A stretch of 64,000 bases of DNA, from positions 62,001 to 126,000 of the forward strand of contig CAVVIK010000005.1 in the NCBI GenBank assembly GCA_963748315.1. Reading direction: 5' to 3'. Within the stretch, counting starts at the first letter, position 1, and every line of letters starts with the position of its first letter. Shown piece after piece: positions 25,011-33,299 of this stretch. The position numbers and the translations under genes are program-made. Origin of the DNA: DASPHG01 sp963748315 (lineage in GTDB: Bacteria > Actinomycetota > Thermoleophilia > Solirubrobacterales > Thermoleophilaceae). The notes under the pieces were generated by a model, which was given only the letters and a program-made list of their open reading frames with translations, searched no databases and was not told where the DNA came from.

Positions 25011-26000
25011 ATGCGGATTTTCAGCGGCATCCAGCCCACCGGGCGCAAGCATCTGGGCAACTACATCGGCGCGATGCGGCAGTACGTGGAGGGCCAGGAG
25101 CGCGCCGACCTGGCGATCTACTGCGTCGTCGACCTGCACGCCACGAGCGTCGACTACGACCCGAAGGCGCTGCCCGACTACGTGCTCGACACCACGGCGA
25201 TGCTGATCGCGTCCGGCCTCGACCCATCGCGCTGCATCCTCTTCCGCCAGTCCGACGTAATGGAGCACTCAGAGCTCTGCTGGCTCCTGTCCTCGGCGAC
25301 GGCCTACGGCGACCTCCAGCGCATGCACCAGTTCAAGGACAAGTCCGCCCGCGAGCAGCAGCTGGTCCGCACGAGCCTGTTCCTCTATCCGGTCCTTCAG
25401 GCGGCGGACATCCTTCTGTACAAGACCGACGAGGTCCCCGTGGGGGACGACCAGCGCCAGCACCTCGAGCTGACACGCGACATCGCCGAGCGCTTCAACG
25501 CGACCTACGGTGAGCTCCTCGTCGTGCCGCGCCACCGGATTCCGGAGGTGGGCGCCCGGATCATGGACCTGCAGGACCCCACCGCGAAGATGTCGACCAC
25601 GTACAGCTCGGAGAGCGGTCTGATCTACGTGGACGACGACCCCGATGCGATCCGGCGCAAGGTGAAGCGCGCCCAGACGGACTCCGGATCCGAGGTGCGC
25701 CGCGGCGAGGGCAAGGAAGGGATCGCCAACCTGATCGACATCACGGCGGTCGCCCGCGGCGTCGAGCCGGAGGCAATCGAGAAGGAGTTCGAGGGCCAGG
25801 GCTACGGCGCGTTCAAGGAGGCTGCGGGCGAGGCAATCGTCGAGCTGCTCGCGCCGGTTCGCGACCGCTACACGGAGCTGCGCGACGACGCGGAGGCCCT
25901 CGAGGCGACGCTCCAGGAGGGCGCCGGCCGCGCACGGGCGATCGCGTCGGAGACGCTCGCCGAGGTCCGCGCGGCCATGGGCGTCGGCCCGCGCGTCTAA
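25011..26000 (+). CDS. trpS: Tryptophan--tRNA ligase
   Basis: Class I aminoacyl-tRNA synthetase, 329 residues, usual length. GIQPTGRKHLGNYIGAM has the HIGH-type motif (HLGN), YCVVDLHATS follows, and the second signature is TAKMSTTYSSESG, a KMSKS variant reading KMSTT. ATG start with only 20 bases to the divergent arfB start and no Shine-Dalgarno, so a leaderless or very short 5' end is likely. Followed by scpA after 10 bases. Confidence 0.96.
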   Translation: MRIFSGIQPTGRKHLGNYIGAMRQYVEGQERADLAIYCVVDLHATSVDYDPKALPDYVLDTTAMLIASGLDPSRCILFRQSDVMEHSELCWLLSSATAYGDLQRMHQFKDKSAREQQLVRTSLFLYPVLQAADILLYKTDEVPVGDDQRQHLELTRDIAERFNATYGELLVVPRHRIPEVGARIMDLQDPTAKMSTTYSSESGLIYVDDDPDAIRRKVKRAQTDSGSEVRRGEGKEGIANLIDITAVARGVEPEAIEKEFEGQGYGAFKEAAGEAIVELLAPVRDRYTELRDDAEALEATLQEGAGRARAIASETLAEVRAAMGVGPRV

Positions 26001-26010
26001 CCTCGGCGCG

Positions 26011-26733
26011 ATGAGGGTCGCCTCGCTTGACCTGGACCTGGAGGTCTTCCAGGGGCCGTTCGACCTGCTTCTGACGCTCGTGCTCAAGGAGGAGGTGGAC
26101 CTGCTCGAGGTCGACCTGGCCGAGGTGGTGGTGTCGTACATCGACCACCTCGAGCAGACCGGAGAGCTGGACCTCGAGGCGGCGACCGAGTTCCTCGTCC
26201 TAATCGCCGCACTGCTCCTGCTCAAGTCGCAGCTGATGCTGCCGAGCGAGGAGGTGGAGCTCCCGGAGCTCGCACCGGGCGAGGCCGCCGAGGAGCTGCT
26301 CGCGCGGATGCTCGAGTACAGCCGCTACCGCTCCGCCGCCGCCTTCATGCACGAGCGGCTCGCCGCCGAGTCGGGCTTCCGCTACCGATCCGCGCCGCTG
26401 CCCAAGGAGCTCCGCCGCGTTTCGCTCGACGTAGCGAAGAAGTCGTATGAGCCGGTGCAGCTCGCCGAGGCGCTCGGCGGGCTTTTGCGCGTGCCCCCGC
26501 CGCTCGACCTGCGCCACATGGCGCGCGCCCGCGTAACGGTCGAGATGCGGCTGTCCCACCTGCGCTCGATCCTGTCGACGCGCGCGCGGTTCTCGTTCGA
26601 CGAGGCCGTGAAGGGCGCAGACCGGCTGACCGAGGCTATGACGGTGTGGGCGCTGCTCGAGCTCTACAAGTCGGGCGAGGCCGCCTGGCAGCAGGACGAG
26701 AACTTCGGCCCGATCACGGTGACGGCGCGATGA
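26011..26733 (+). CDS. scpA: Segregation and condensation protein A
   Basis: Kleisin subunit of the Smc-ScpAB condensin. 240 residues. N-terminal VFQGPFDLLLTLVLKEEVDL and YIDHLEQTGELDLEAATEFL, plus FLVLIAALLLLKSQLMLP, are the family core; the C-terminal winged-helix part is FDEAVKGADRLTEAMTVWAL. The stop overlaps the scpB start (ATGA). Confidence 0.95.
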   Translation: MRVASLDLDLEVFQGPFDLLLTLVLKEEVDLLEVDLAEVVVSYIDHLEQTGELDLEAATEFLVLIAALLLLKSQLMLPSEEVELPELAPGEAAEELLARMLEYSRYRSAAAFMHERLAAESGFRYRSAPLPKELRRVSLDVAKKSYEPVQLAEALGGLLRVPPPLDLRHMARARVTVEMRLSHLRSILSTRARFSFDEAVKGADRLTEAMTVWALLELYKSGEAAWQQDENFGPITVTAR

Positions 26734-27314
26734 ACGAGCTCGCGCGCATCGTCGAGGCCCTCCTGTTCCTGTCGTCGGAGCCGCTGACGGTCGCCGAGAT
26801 GGCCGAGGCCAGCGAGGTCGGCGAGGGCGAGATCGTCGAGGCGCTCGCGCGGCTGCGCGAGCACTACGCCGAGGGATGGCGCGGCGTCGTCCTGCGCGAG
26901 ATCGGGGGCGGGTTCACGCTCGCCACGGACCCGGTCGCCGAGCGCGCCGCCCGCCGTCTGCTTGCGCGCCCGCGGACACCGCCGCTCACCCAGGCGCAGG
27001 CCGAGTGCCTCGCGATCGTCGCCTATCTCCAGCCGGTGTCGCGGCCCGAGATCGCGCGCATCCGCGGCGTCGCGTCGGAGTCGGCGGTCGGCACGCTGCT
27101 GGAGCGCGGCCTGATCCAGGAGTCCGGCCGGTCTCAGTTCGGCGCCGTCCTCTACCGCACCAGCGATCTGTTCGAGAAGCTCTTCGGCCTCGCCGGCCTC
27201 GACGAGCTGCCCGACGTGGCGGCGTTCGATCCGAGCCCGGAGGATGAGGGGACGCTGCGCGACCGGCTGTTGAAGGCGGGCGAGCAGCGCGCCGCGCCGA
27301 CGCAGCAGGCCTGA
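26730..27314 (+). CDS. scpB: Segregation and condensation protein B
   Basis: Winged-helix partner of ScpA in the condensin complex. 194 residues from the ATG that overlaps the scpA stop. Family features are IVEALLFLSSEPLTVAEMAE, GWRGVVLREIGGGFTLAT and TQAQAECLAIVAYLQPVSRP followed by EIARIRGVASESAVGTLLER. The next gene starts at the base after its stop. Confidence 0.95.
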   Translation: MNELARIVEALLFLSSEPLTVAEMAEASEVGEGEIVEALARLREHYAEGWRGVVLREIGGGFTLATDPVAERAARRLLARPRTPPLTQAQAECLAIVAYLQPVSRPEIARIRGVASESAVGTLLERGLIQESGRSQFGAVLYRTSDLFEKLFGLAGLDELPDVAAFDPSPEDEGTLRDRLLKAGEQRAAPTQQA

Positions 27315-27956
27315 TTGCCGAGCTTCGGCCAGCACCTGGACACGCTCGCGCGCTGGCGCGAGTTCCCCGCGCTCGAACGGCTGGATGAGGAGCGCGTCGC
27401 GCTCACGTTCGACGACGGGCCCGACCCCGACGGGACCCCCGGGGTGCTCGACGCGCTCGACGCGGCGGACCTGAAGGCGACCTTCTTCATGGTCGGCGAA
27501 CAGGTCAAGGCGGCGCCGATGCTGGCGCGCGAGGTCGCCTCGCGCGGACACGAGATCGCGCTCCACGGCGCGACTCACCGCCCGCACCGCGAGCTCGGCC
27601 CGCGCGACTCCCGGGACGAGCCCGCGTACGGCCTGGGCACGCTCGAGGCCGCGACCGCCCGCCGGCCGCGCTGGTTCCGGCCGCCGTACGGGGTGTTCAA
27701 CGAGCACTCCTACGAGGCCGTCCGTGCGGTCGGGCTCGAGCCGGTCTACTGGTCGGCGTGGGGGATGGACTGGGAGACGATCTCGGCCGAGCGGATCCTC
27801 GACATCGTCGAACGGGACCTCGAGCCGGGCACGATCCTCGTGCTGCACGATTCGGCGCGGTACGGGTACCGCCCCGACGCGTCGCCCACGGCCGAGGCGA
27901 TCCCCCTGATCGCGGCCGCCGCGGCGGACCGCGGCCTCGAGCTCGGGCCGTTATAA
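27315..27956 (+). CDS. Polysaccharide deacetylase (NodB domain), no signal peptide seen
   Basis: 213 residues with the carbohydrate-esterase 4 motifs: VALTFDDGPDP (metal-binding/catalytic Asp pair), ATFFMVGEQV, EIALHGATHRPHREL (HxxxH, here with HGATHRPH), WFRPPYGVFN and GTILVLHDSARYG. These enzymes remove acetyl groups from chitin-like polymers or peptidoglycan. No signal peptide or N-terminal membrane helix is visible from the TTG start, so it may be cytoplasmic, or the start may be wrong. It follows scpB without a gap. Confidence 0.9.
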   Translation: MPSFGQHLDTLARWREFPALERLDEERVALTFDDGPDPDGTPGVLDALDAADLKATFFMVGEQVKAAPMLAREVASRGHEIALHGATHRPHRELGPRDSRDEPAYGLGTLEAATARRPRWFRPPYGVFNEHSYEAVRAVGLEPVYWSAWGMDWETISAERILDIVERDLEPGTILVLHDSARYGYRPDASPTAEAIPLIAAAAADRGLELGPL

Positions 27957-27987
27957 GCGGCGCTGATCGCCGCTCCCAGAAATCGTC

Positions 27988-28950
27988 GTGGGAGCGATGG
28001 CTGGTCTTTGCAATCCTCGGACGGTGGACCGTCGCTCCTGGATTCTGCTCGGCGTACTCGCATCGGTCTGGGGCGCCTCATACCTCTTCATCAAGGTCGG
28101 GCTCGAGGACTTCTCGCCGGCGATGGTCGTCTTCCTGCGCACGCTGCTCGCCGCGATCGTCCTCGCGCCGCTCGCGTTCCAGCGCGGCGCGATGCGCGGC
28201 CTGCGGCCGTTGCTCTGGCCGATAGTCCTCCTCGCGGCCGTCCAGGTGGCGGCCCCGTTCCTGTTGATCAGCTGGGGCGAGGAGGAGATCTCGTCCTCGC
28301 TCGCCGGGATCCTGGTTGCGTCGGCACCGATTCTGACGGCGCTGCTCGCCGTGTTCATCGACCGCGAGGAGCGGCCGTCGGCCGCAGGCGGTTTCGGGAT
28401 CGCCATCGGGATCGTCGGAGTCGCGCTGCTCCTCGGTGTCGACGTGGGCGGCGATTCGGCCGCGCTCGTCGGCGGCCTCGCAGTCGTCCTCGCGAGCCTC
28501 GGCTATGCGATCGGCGGCTTCTACCTGAAGGCGCGCTTCAAGCAGACGCAGCCGATCGGGGTGGTCACGGCCACCATGTTCGCCAGCGCCGCGCTCGTGC
28601 TCCCGGTCGCACTCGTGTCGTTCCCGAGCGATGCGCCGGGAGCCGGCCCGCTCGCGGCGATGGCCGCGCTCGGTGCGGGCGGCACCGGCCTGGCCTTCGT
28701 GATCTTCTACACGCTGATCGCTGACGTCGGCCCCGCCAAGGCATCGATCGTCGCCTACATCGCGCCGGTGTTCGCGGTGATCTACGGCGTGGCGTTCCGC
28801 GACGAGGCGTTCACGCTGGCGACGCTCGTGGGGATGGCACTCATCCTCGGCGGCTCATGGATAGCCGGGCAGGCACGCGCGCCCGCCGCTAGAGCCGCGG
28901 CCGACCGGCCTCGTCCAGCGCGCCCTCCAGCTCCAGAAGCCGCTGCTTGA
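27988..28950 (+). CDS. EamA/DMT-superfamily transporter
   Basis: Up to 320 residues with ten predicted membrane segments arranged as two EamA repeats. Recognisable parts are LGVLASVWGASYLFIKVGLE in helix 1, MVVFLRTLLAAIVLAPLAF, and the second-repeat motif FVIFYTLIADVGPAKASIV. Drug/metabolite exporters of this type move small metabolites; substrate unknown. The start is unclear: GTG 27988, ATG 27997 and GTG 28024 are in frame, and 28024 is closest to the family pattern. A hairpin (CTCCCA/TGGGAG, 27973-27994) covers the first candidate. The Pro/Ala-rich tail overlaps the convergent MGMT gene by 62 bases. Confidence 0.87.
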   Translation: MGAMAGLCNPRTVDRRSWILLGVLASVWGASYLFIKVGLEDFSPAMVVFLRTLLAAIVLAPLAFQRGAMRGLRPLLWPIVLLAAVQVAAPFLLISWGEEEISSSLAGILVASAPILTALLAVFIDREERPSAAGGFGIAIGIVGVALLLGVDVGGDSAALVGGLAVVLASLGYAIGGFYLKARFKQTQPIGVVTATMFASAALVLPVALVSFPSDAPGAGPLAAMAALGAGGTGLAFVIFYTLIADVGPAKASIVAYIAPVFAVIYGVAFRDEAFTLATLVGMALILGGSWIAGQARAPAARAAADRPRPARPPAPEAAA

Positions 28951-29542
28951 TCTCCGGGCCCGCGATGTACGGGCCGAGCGTGCCGCCGTAGCCGCCCATC
29001 TTGCCGCCGGTCCTGACGATCCGGTGGCAGGGGACGACGATCGGGATCGGGTTCGACCCGAGCGCGTTCCCCGCCGCGCGCACCGCGCGCGGGCTCCCGG
29101 CCGCCTCGGCCATCTGCTTGTAGGTGGCCACCTCACCGAAGGGGACCCGCGCCGTCTCCCGCAGGATCTTCTGGAAGAACCCGCGCGTCAGCCGCCAGTC
29201 GAGCTTCAGGTCGAACTTCTGCCGCTGTCCTTCGAAGTACTCGTCGAGCTGGCGCCGCACGGGGTCGAGCCGCGGGGGCGCCTCGAGCATGCGCGGCGAC
29301 ACCTTCTCCGCGATCTGCGCGAGCACGGCGTCGTTGCGCCGCGGGTCGTAGGACAGGCGAAGCAGCCCGCGCGGCGTGACCGCGGCGAGCAGGTCGCCGA
29401 ACGGGGACTCGACGGAGCCGTAGGCGACCTCGAGCAGTCCCTCGTCCTCGGCACGCGCCATCAGCTTGCCCGCGGCGATCGCCGAACCGGCGTCGCCGCG
29501 GGGGAGCGTCGCGCTCCGGAGTGCCCGTTCGAGATCGTTCAT
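28889..29542 (-). CDS. Methylated-DNA--protein-cysteine S-methyltransferase with N-terminal extension
   Basis: Suicide repair protein that takes alkyl groups from O6-alkylguanine. 217 residues from ATG 29542, which overlaps the stop of the ECF sigma gene; another ATG lies three codons upstream. The active-site motif IPIVVPCHRIVRTGG and GRVP-like FGEVATYKQMAEAAGSPRAV are intact, and VESPFGDLLAAVTPRGLLRL begins the usual N-terminal domain. Before it are about 40 extra residues (LERALRSATLPRGDAGSAI), not part of the core enzyme. Coupling to a sigma factor suggests regulated DNA-alkylation or stress repair, an inference from context. Confidence 0.9.
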   Translation of the reverse strand: MNDLERALRSATLPRGDAGSAIAAGKLMARAEDEGLLEVAYGSVESPFGDLLAAVTPRGLLRLSYDPRRNDAVLAQIAEKVSPRMLEAPPRLDPVRRQLDEYFEGQRQKFDLKLDWRLTRGFFQKILRETARVPFGEVATYKQMAEAAGSPRAVRAAGNALGSNPIPIVVPCHRIVRTGGKMGGYGGTLGPYIAGPEIKQRLLELEGALDEAGRPRL

Positions 29543-30015
29543 GCGGCCCATACCGTCCTCAGTTTCTTCAGGCCCTCGTGGACCGAGCGGCGGGCCGCAT
29601 CCTCGGAGCAGCCCATCACCTGCCCGATGTCCGCGTAGGCGAGGTCATTGACGTATCTGTGAAGCACCGCCGCACGCTGCTTGTCGGGCAGCCCTCGGAC
29701 CGCCCCCCACAGCTCCGGCTCGCCGTCGCGCCCCAGGCCGCCGGAGACGGCCTGCTCGGGGACCTCCTCGACCGGCACCGCCCGGCGTGCGCGCGCACGG
29801 TGCGCGTCGATCGCCTTGCGGTGCGCGATCGTGAACAGCCACGAGCGCAGGTTGGACGCGTCTCGGAGTCGCGGGTACGCCCGCAGCGCCGAGATGAACG
29901 TCTCCTGGAAGCAGTCGTCCGCCTCCTCACGTCCCAGCGAAGCGACCAGGAAGCGGTACACGTCGTCCCGGTGCTCGTCGAGCAACGCCTGGAATGGCGG
30001 CAGCCTCACGGTCAT
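29539..30015 (-). CDS. ECF-type RNA polymerase sigma factor
   Basis: 158 residues with only regions 2 and 4. Region 2 covers HRDDVYRFLVASLGREEADD, CFQETFISALRAYPRL and NLRSWLFTIAHRKAIDAHR. Region 4 covers LPDKQRAAVLHRYVNDLAYA and DIGQVMGCSEDAARRSVHEG. ATG start at 30015. The stop overlaps the start of the downstream DNA-repair gene (ATGA). A 14-base perfect palindrome lies 22 bases upstream. No anti-sigma gene is adjacent. Likely an alternative sigma factor controlling its own operon; target promoters unknown. Confidence 0.93.
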   Translation of the reverse strand: MTVRLPPFQALLDEHRDDVYRFLVASLGREEADDCFQETFISALRAYPRLRDASNLRSWLFTIAHRKAIDAHRARARRAVPVEEVPEQAVSGGLGRDGEPELWGAVRGLPDKQRAAVLHRYVNDLAYADIGQVMGCSEDAARRSVHEGLKKLRTVWAA

Positions 30016-30037
30016 TCAACGGGGGCCAGGGGCCGGA

Positions 30038-30051
30038 CGTGAGATCTCACG
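30038..30051. promoter_or_regulatory. Perfect 14-base palindrome between divergent sigma-factor and small GNAT-like genes
   Basis: CGTGAGATCTCACG reads the same on both strands and lies in the 64-base gap between the ECF sigma start (30015) and the small gene at 30080. Position fits a dimeric-repressor operator governing both. No cognate regulator was identified in the window. Confidence 0.5.
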
Positions 30052-30079
30052 AATAGCGCCGCCGGCTCGTTATAGAGGC

Positions 30080-30298
30080 ATGAACGCGATCACGGTTCGA
30101 CCCTATCTCCCAGATGACAGGCGATCGCTGGAACGGCTAGCGGCGCTCGACGACCGGCGCGTCCCGGCTCAGCCGGTGATGGTGGCGGAAGTGGGCGGAC
30201 GGCTCGTGGCGGCACTCAGCGAGCGCACCGGCGAGGCGGTGGCCGACCCATTCGAGCCGACCGCTCACCTCGTCGAAATGCTGCGCGTTACGCCGTAA
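30080..30298 (+). CDS. Small GNAT-like protein
   Basis: 72 residues. MNAITVRPYLPDDRRSLERL followed by MVAEVGGRLVAALSERTGEA resembles the first strands and helix of a GNAT acetyltransferase, but the protein ends before the acetyl-CoA loop, so catalysis is doubtful. Such stand-alone half-GNAT proteins recur in actinobacteria as regulators or ligand sensors of unknown role. ATG start with AGAGGC just upstream. Divergent from the sigma factor; its last codons overlap the convergent 54-residue gene. Confidence 0.65.
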   Translation: MNAITVRPYLPDDRRSLERLAALDDRRVPAQPVMVAEVGGRLVAALSERTGEAVADPFEPTAHLVEMLRVTP

Positions 30299-30452
30299 AC
30301 AGCTCGTCGGCGATCAGCGCGTCCAGCTGATCCTCGGGCGTGTCGATCCCGTCCCGAAGGCGCGGGTCGACCAGGGCCATCGCCTCCTCACGGCCGAAGT
30401 CGTGCGTCTCTGCTGTCGATTCGGCTGTGGTCAGCGGCTGGAGGTCGATCAT
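30288..30452 (-). CDS. Small acidic protein, 54 residues
   Basis: A short but convincing ORF: ATG at 30452 preceded six bases upstream by the strong Shine-Dalgarno GGAGGAGGG. It begins MIDLQPLTTAESTAETHDFG, continues with EEAMALVDPRLRDGID and ends with QLDALIADELFTA. Net charge is strongly negative and helices are predicted in the second half. No family known to me. It overlaps the GNAT-like gene tail by 11 bases and precedes rlmN on the same strand order (rlmN stop at 30513 is upstream of it). Confidence 0.6.
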   Translation of the reverse strand: MIDLQPLTTAESTAETHDFGREEAMALVDPRLRDGIDTPEDQLDALIADELFTA

Positions 30453-30512
30453 GGAGCCCTCCTCCATCGGGTGCGAGTGCCTATAGGTTCGGGCTTCCTC
30501 GTAAGCGCTCGG

Positions 30513-31510
30513 TTAAACCTTCGTGATCATCCCACCCGCCGCAAGCTGTCCGCAAGCCGCGGCGATGTCTCGTCCCCGCGTCAAGCGAATAGTTGTGCGA
30601 ATGCCACGGCTCTCGAGCGCCTCCTTGAAGGCCCCCACGGCCTCCCTGGAGGACCCCTCGAAGGCGGCGTCCGTCGGGTTGTACGGGATCAGGTTCACCT
30701 TGAAGGTCTTTCGAGGCTGCAACAGATCTGCCAGCGCGGCCGCCTGCTCATAACGGTCGTTGACCCCGCCCAGCATCAGGTACTCGACGAACACCTGGCG
30801 TCTGCGTGCCAGGTGCCACCCGCGGCACGCCTCGAGCACGTCGGCGAGCGGATAGCGGTCGTTGACGGGCATCAGCTCCGATCGCAGCGAGTCCTCCGGC
30901 GCATGGAGCGAGAGCGCCAGGCGGACCGCCGGCCCCTCGCGCGCCATCCGCTCGATGCCCGGGATCCAGCCGACCGTCGAGATCGCCGTGTTGCTCGTGG
31001 CGATGCCGACGTCGGGGAGCCGCTCGCAGGCGGCGAGCACGCTGTCGAGGTTCATGAGCGGCTCGCCCATCCCCATGAAGACCGCGTGGTTCACCGGCTC
31101 GATCCGCCGGAAGTGGAGCGCCTGGTCGAGGATCTCCGACTCGGTCAGGTTGCGGCCGAACTTCATCCGGCCGGTTGCGCAGAAGGTGCACGTGAGCGGA
31201 CACCCCGACTGGCTCGACAGGCACAACGACCTGCGCCCGTCGCGGTAGCGCATCAGGACGGCCTCGACAGGCTTCCCGTCGGCGGTCGTGAACAGCGCCT
31301 TCTCCGTGCCGTCGCTGGCGAGGGCGTCCCGCTCGAGGGCGAGGGTCGAGAGCGGCAGCTCGTCCGCGAGCCGGTCGCGCAGCGCGCCCGGCAGGTTCGT
31401 CATCTCCTCGTAGGACGAGCCGCCGCGCGCCAGCCACTCCACACCTGGCCGGCACGGAACGCGGGCTCGCCCCACTCGGCGTGAAGTTCTTCGAGTCGCT
31501 CGAGGTCGAT
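30513..31510 (-). CDS. rlmN: 23S rRNA (adenine(2503)-C2)-methyltransferase RlmN, frameshifted near N-terminus
   Basis: Radical-SAM enzyme methylating A2503 of 23S rRNA and A37 of some tRNAs. The main frame holds SSQSGCPLTCTFCATGRMKF (CxxxCxxC cluster), HAVFMGMGEPLMNLDSVL and the C-terminal RGRDIAAACGQL with the conserved methyl-carrying Cys region. Its N-terminus is in another frame: LERLEELHAEWGEPAFRAGQ, then VW, continuing into EWLARGG only if one G is restored at about 31438 (GTGTGG-AGTGG, expected GTGTGGGAGTGG). No standard start codon is visible before LERLEELH; 31510 marks the beginning of recognisable sequence. Probably a functional gene with a base missing from the sequence. Confidence 0.85.
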
Positions 31511-31527
31511 CGGCCTAGTATGGAGGC

Positions 31528-32228
31528 GTGAGATTCCGCTGGCCGCTGACTCTCGCCCTAGCCGCTCTCTTGGCCGTGCCCGCCAGCGCGGCCGACCAGA
31601 CGATCACCGCCCAGCCGTCGATCCAGTTCTCGCCGGACGAGGTGGAGATCGACATGGGCGACACGGTCACGTGGAACAACGCGGGCGGCTCTCACAACGT
31701 CGAGTTCGACGACGGGTCATACACGCAGCCGCCCGCGCCGAGTTCGGATGACTGGAGCGTGCAGAGGACGTTCGGCACAGCCGGGATTTTCCGCTTCCAT
31801 TGCGGCTTCCACGGCCAGGCGATGTCCGGCGTGGTGCGTGTCCGCGACGAGACCGGCAACGTCCCGCAGCCGGCCGAGGTCGATCCCGGGTTGAGCGTCA
31901 GGGCGCGCGACGAGCAGACACTGCAGCGTCTCCTGAATCGCGGCCTGCGCGCCAACGCTCGGTGCGACAACGGCTGCGACATCACCTTGAAGGTCTCGCT
32001 CGCGCCCCGGACCGCCAAGCGCTTCGGCTTCGCCAGGCGGCGGAAGACGATCGGCGCGAGAACGCGCCGCTTCCGGCCGACCAGCGACTCCCGTTCGACA
32101 TCGAGCTCAAGCCGAAGGCCGAGAACAAGCTCGAGGATGCGGAGCGCGCGTTCAAGGTCCGGCTCGACGTGCGGGCCACCAACGACACGACCGAGACCGC
32201 CCGCCGCAAGATCAAGATCACGCCGTAG
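31528..32228 (+). CDS. Secreted cupredoxin (blue-copper-like) protein, frameshifted
   Basis: GTG start, signal peptide (LTLALAALLAVPASA, mature from ADQTI). The cupredoxin fold shows IQFSPDEVEIDMGDTVTWNN, the first copper His in SHNVEFDDG, and the second ligand set in FRFHCGFHGQAMSGVVRV (Cys, His, Met). A C-terminal extension of about 100 residues follows. Its frame is lost at about 32090 after PTSDS and resumes as PFDIELKPKAENKLEDAERA to the TAG at 32228; restoring one C (GACTCC-CGTTCG, expected GACTCCCCGTTCG) joins them. Likely an exported electron carrier or copper protein. Divergent from rlmN with almost no gap. Confidence 0.8.
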
Positions 32229-32231
32229 CGC

Positions 32232-32936
32232 GTGCGCCTGGCCAGATATCTCGCGCACGCGGGCGTCGCGTCTCGGCGCGCCGCCGAGAAGCTGATCGTC
32301 GACGGGCGCGTGCGCGTGCGTGGCGACGTCGTGACCGATCCGGCGCGGGACGTCGACGACGCGAGCGGGGTGGAGGTCGACGGACGTCCCGTGGCGCCGG
32401 AGCCGCGCGAGGTCTGGCTCGTCAACAAGCCGGCGGGTGTGGTCTCGACCGCCGAGGACACCCACGGCCGGCCGATCGTCACCGAGCTCGTCGAAAGCGA
32501 GCGGCGGCTCTACCCGGTCGGCAGGCTCGACGCGGCCACGACCGGGTTGATCCTGCTGACGAACGACGGCGACCTCGCCAACCGCCTGACCCATCCGCGC
32601 TACGGCGTCGAGCGCGTCTACACAGCGCGCGTCGAGCCGGCGCCGGTCCCCGAGCCGGCGCTGCGCCGCCTGCGCGAGGGAGTCGAGCTCGACGACGGGC
32701 GCACGAGCCCGGCGGGGGTCAGGCAGACGTCACCCGGCGTGCTCGAGCTCACGATCTCCGAGGGCCGCAAGCGCCAGGTGCGGCGCATGTGCGAGGCCGT
32801 CGGCCACCCGGTCGAGGAGCTCGCGCGGATCGCGTTCGGACCGCTGCGGCTCGGCTCGCTCGCGCCCGGCGAGGCCCGGCCGCTCACACCCGCCGAGGTC
32901 GAGCGGCTGAGGAAAACGGCAGAATCGGGAGCATGA
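32232..32936 (+). CDS. rRNA pseudouridine synthase, RluB/RsuA family
   Basis: 234 residues. An S4 RNA-binding domain (RLARYLAHAGVASRRAAEKL) is followed by the catalytic domain with VWLVNKPAGVVST, the active-site motif GRLDAATTGLILLTNDG (catalytic Asp in GRLD) and SEGRKRQVRRMCEAVGHPV. This family modifies a single uridine in 23S or 16S rRNA; the exact site is not readable. GTG start. Its stop overlaps the aroH start (ATGA). Confidence 0.93.
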   Translation: MRLARYLAHAGVASRRAAEKLIVDGRVRVRGDVVTDPARDVDDASGVEVDGRPVAPEPREVWLVNKPAGVVSTAEDTHGRPIVTELVESERRLYPVGRLDAATTGLILLTNDGDLANRLTHPRYGVERVYTARVEPAPVPEPALRRLREGVELDDGRTSPAGVRQTSPGVLELTISEGRKRQVRRMCEAVGHPVEELARIAFGPLRLGSLAPGEARPLTPAEVERLRKTAESGA

Positions 32937-33299
32937 AGCTCCGGGCCCTCCGCGGCGCGATCACCGCCGACGCCAATGAAGCCGACGCGATCCTCGATGC
33001 CACCGAGGAGTTGATGCGCGCGATCATCGAGCAGAACGCGCTCGACGCCGACCACCTCGTCTCGTGCATCTTCACGTGCACGCGCGACCTCGACGCCGAG
33101 TTCCCGGCGGTCGCCGCCAGGCGCATGGGGCTGAGCGCGGTCCCGCTCCTGTGCGCGCACGAGATCGACGTGCCGGGGGCACTTCCAGCGCGTGATCCGC
33201 GTGCTCGTCCACTGCTACACGGATGAATCGGCGCAGCCGAAGCACGTCTACCTGCGCGAGGCGGTCAGTCTCCGCAAGGACCTCCAGGGGGCGCAGTGA
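32933..33299 (+). CDS. aroH: Chorismate mutase, AroH class, frameshifted near the end
   Basis: Converts chorismate to prephenate for Phe/Tyr. The N-terminal frame, LRALRGAITADANEADAILD, then IFTCTRDLDAEFPAVAARRM and VPLLCAHEIDVPGAL, matches the monofunctional AroH fold. At about 33184 an extra C (CTTCCAGCGC, expected CTTCAGCGC) breaks the frame; the continuation QRVIRVLVHCYTDESAQPKH then VYLREAVSLRKDL has the conserved C-terminal motif. The restored frame ends at TGA 33297-33299, which overlaps the next gene's GTG (GTGA), strong support that the intact gene is real. Confidence 0.85.

Noticed and set aside
27957..27994. Two hairpins between the NodB and EamA genes as a terminator
   Set aside because: Both stems are GC-rich but no T-run follows either, and the second covers a possible start codon, so termination cannot be claimed.
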